A stretch of DNA of 31,245 bases from Pelargonium nanum. Its lineage: Eukaryota; Streptophyta; Magnoliopsida; Geraniales; Geraniaceae. Where the stretch lies: contig JAYMTF010000714.1 of the NCBI GenBank assembly GCA_036897485.1, positions 1 through 31,245 on the forward strand. The letters run 5' to 3'. Below, piece after piece: positions 30,442 through 31,245 of the stretch; within the stretch, counting starts at the first letter, position 1, and each line of letters starts with the position of its first letter. Position numbers and translations under genes: made by a program. The notes below the pieces were generated by a model. That model ran no database searches and was not told where the DNA came from. It saw only the letters and a program-made list of their open reading frames with translations.

Positions 30442-30870
30442 TACTACAATAAATTGCAGTTTTTACGAGCAAATAGCGAGCAAAATATTAGTGAGCAAAT
30501 AGCAAGAAAACAGCGAGCAAATTGTTATGCTTGCCACATTTGCTCGCAATGTGTTGACGGAATTTGGCACTAAACTATTGCTCGCATTTTGCTAGCTAAT
30601 TTGCTTGCAAGCAAATTATTTAATTTAAGAATTAAGTTGAAAAATATTGTATAAATTATTTGCTCGCTATTTGCGAGCAAATAACTCAAGTGAAAATAGT
30701 GCATTAATTATGTTACCAATTTGTTTGCTCGCTATTTTCTTGCAATTTACTCACAAATAGCGAGCAAATAATTCAAGTGAAAATAGTGCATTAATCATGT
30801 TCCTAATCAGCGAGCAAATCGCAAGCAAATTAGCGAGCAAAAATTTAAAGTGATGAGTTTTTTTTAAGTG
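30442..30870. mobile_element. CACTA-like miniature element (429 bp) with GCGAGCAAAT motifs
   Basis: Left end TACTACAATAAA resembles plant CACTA termini (CACTACAAgAAA), the reverse strand of the right end reads CACTTAAAAAAAA, and both flanks are AAA (30439-30441, 30871-30873), fitting the 3-bp target of CACTA elements. Inside, about 15 copies of GCGAGCAAAT or close variants occur in both orientations, one pair forming a 10-bp-arm hairpin (30658-30682), like the transposase-binding repeats of En/Spm relatives. A segment with CAAGTGAAAATAGTGCATTAA is present twice (from 30687 and 30774). No coding region. Termini are imperfect, so the class is inferred. Confidence 0.6.
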
Positions 30871-30934
30871 AAATGACGTAGTTTTGCAATAGAGAACAAG
30901 TTATCTTATGTTTCAGTCCTAATATTCTTATGAT

Positions 30935-31245
30935 TGGCGTAGTTACTGTTCTCCGTATGATTGGCTCTCTCCGACGGCGGCGAAGTGACCTCCTCCATCT
31001 ACGTCTCTGCTCTTCGGCGAATCTCTCTCTCCTCATCGTCCCTGCAGGTCTCTCTCTGTCTCTATCTCTGACCAGCTTTCAACAAATCTTTTTTGTTTAG
31101 TTTTGAATAATCGCATAGCTTCTTCTCCGATTCAACTGATCGCAAGCTTAACGCTCTGCTCAGGCTCCGATTCGATCATCAGGCAACACTTCTCTTTCCT
31201 CTGCATCAAACAAACTGTTTTTTGTTTATGCTTCTTCTTCTTCTT
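30935..31245 (+). promoter_or_regulatory. Possible 5' leader of a plus-strand neighbour (runs off right edge)
   Basis: After two ATTGG (inverse CCAAT) boxes near 30934 and 30959 the plus strand turns GC-richer and strongly pyrimidine-rich (TCTCTCTC, TTCTTCTTCTT), as in plant leaders and first exons. CTGCAG-GTCTCT near 31050 could be a splice donor. No ATG-initiated frame of note is seen before the window ends, so this is a guess from composition. Confidence 0.3.

Noticed and set aside
30845-31036. Arginine-rich 63-codon minus-strand frame
   Set aside because: It is the complement of a pyrimidine-rich leader-like stretch and overlaps the CACTA-like end; no sign of a gene on that strand.

Overview
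The window is nuclear DNA of a flowering plant, most likely a eudicot: introns are AT-rich with GT-AG borders, the only protein gene I can reconstruct is most like plant TAF2 as I remember it, and the repeats are plant types (Stowaway, Tourist, hAT-like, MULE and CACTA elements, TRIMs, a LINE). The species cannot be told from the sequence.

One gene fills most of it. On the minus strand, from the ATG at 29050 to the stop at 1828, lies the whole coding region of TAF2, a subunit of general transcription factor TFIID. I could follow 25 coding exons, all bordered by GT and AG with phases that match. They add up to 4251 nt, a 1416-residue protein: an M1-aminopeptidase-like domain whose zinc and catalytic residues are replaced, a helical HEAT-like region, and a charged lysine-rich tail with a 15-residue tandem repeat. 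A TATA box sits about 110 bp upstream of the ATG.

The gene is spread over 27 kb because its introns collected repeats. Introns 24 and 20 hold two related Stowaway-type MITEs. Introns 20, 18, 16 and 10 hold short LTR-bearing (TRIM-like) fossils. Introns 18, 6, 4 and 2 hold four hAT-like non-autonomous elements. Intron 4 also has a Tourist-like MITE nested in one of these and a tRNA-Phe-like gene whose anticodon reads AAA instead of GAA. Intron 2 holds the end of a LINE reverse transcriptase split by an hAT-like element.

Downstream of TAF2 (1-1640) there is no recognisable gene: 24 uninterrupted 19-bp tandem units (1-456) run off the left edge, followed by GC-richer DNA with a repeated TCATGCGCGAA motif. 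Upstream of TAF2, a 914-bp MULE-like element with a GC-rich core begins about 107 bp from the TATA box, then a 429-bp CACTA-like element packed with GCGAGCAAAT motifs, and finally pyrimidine-rich DNA that may be the leader of a plus-strand neighbour running off the right edge.

I found no new multi-gene system. The interest lies in the layered insertions, the variant tRNA, the repeat in the TAF2 tail, and elements lying very close to splice and promoter signals.
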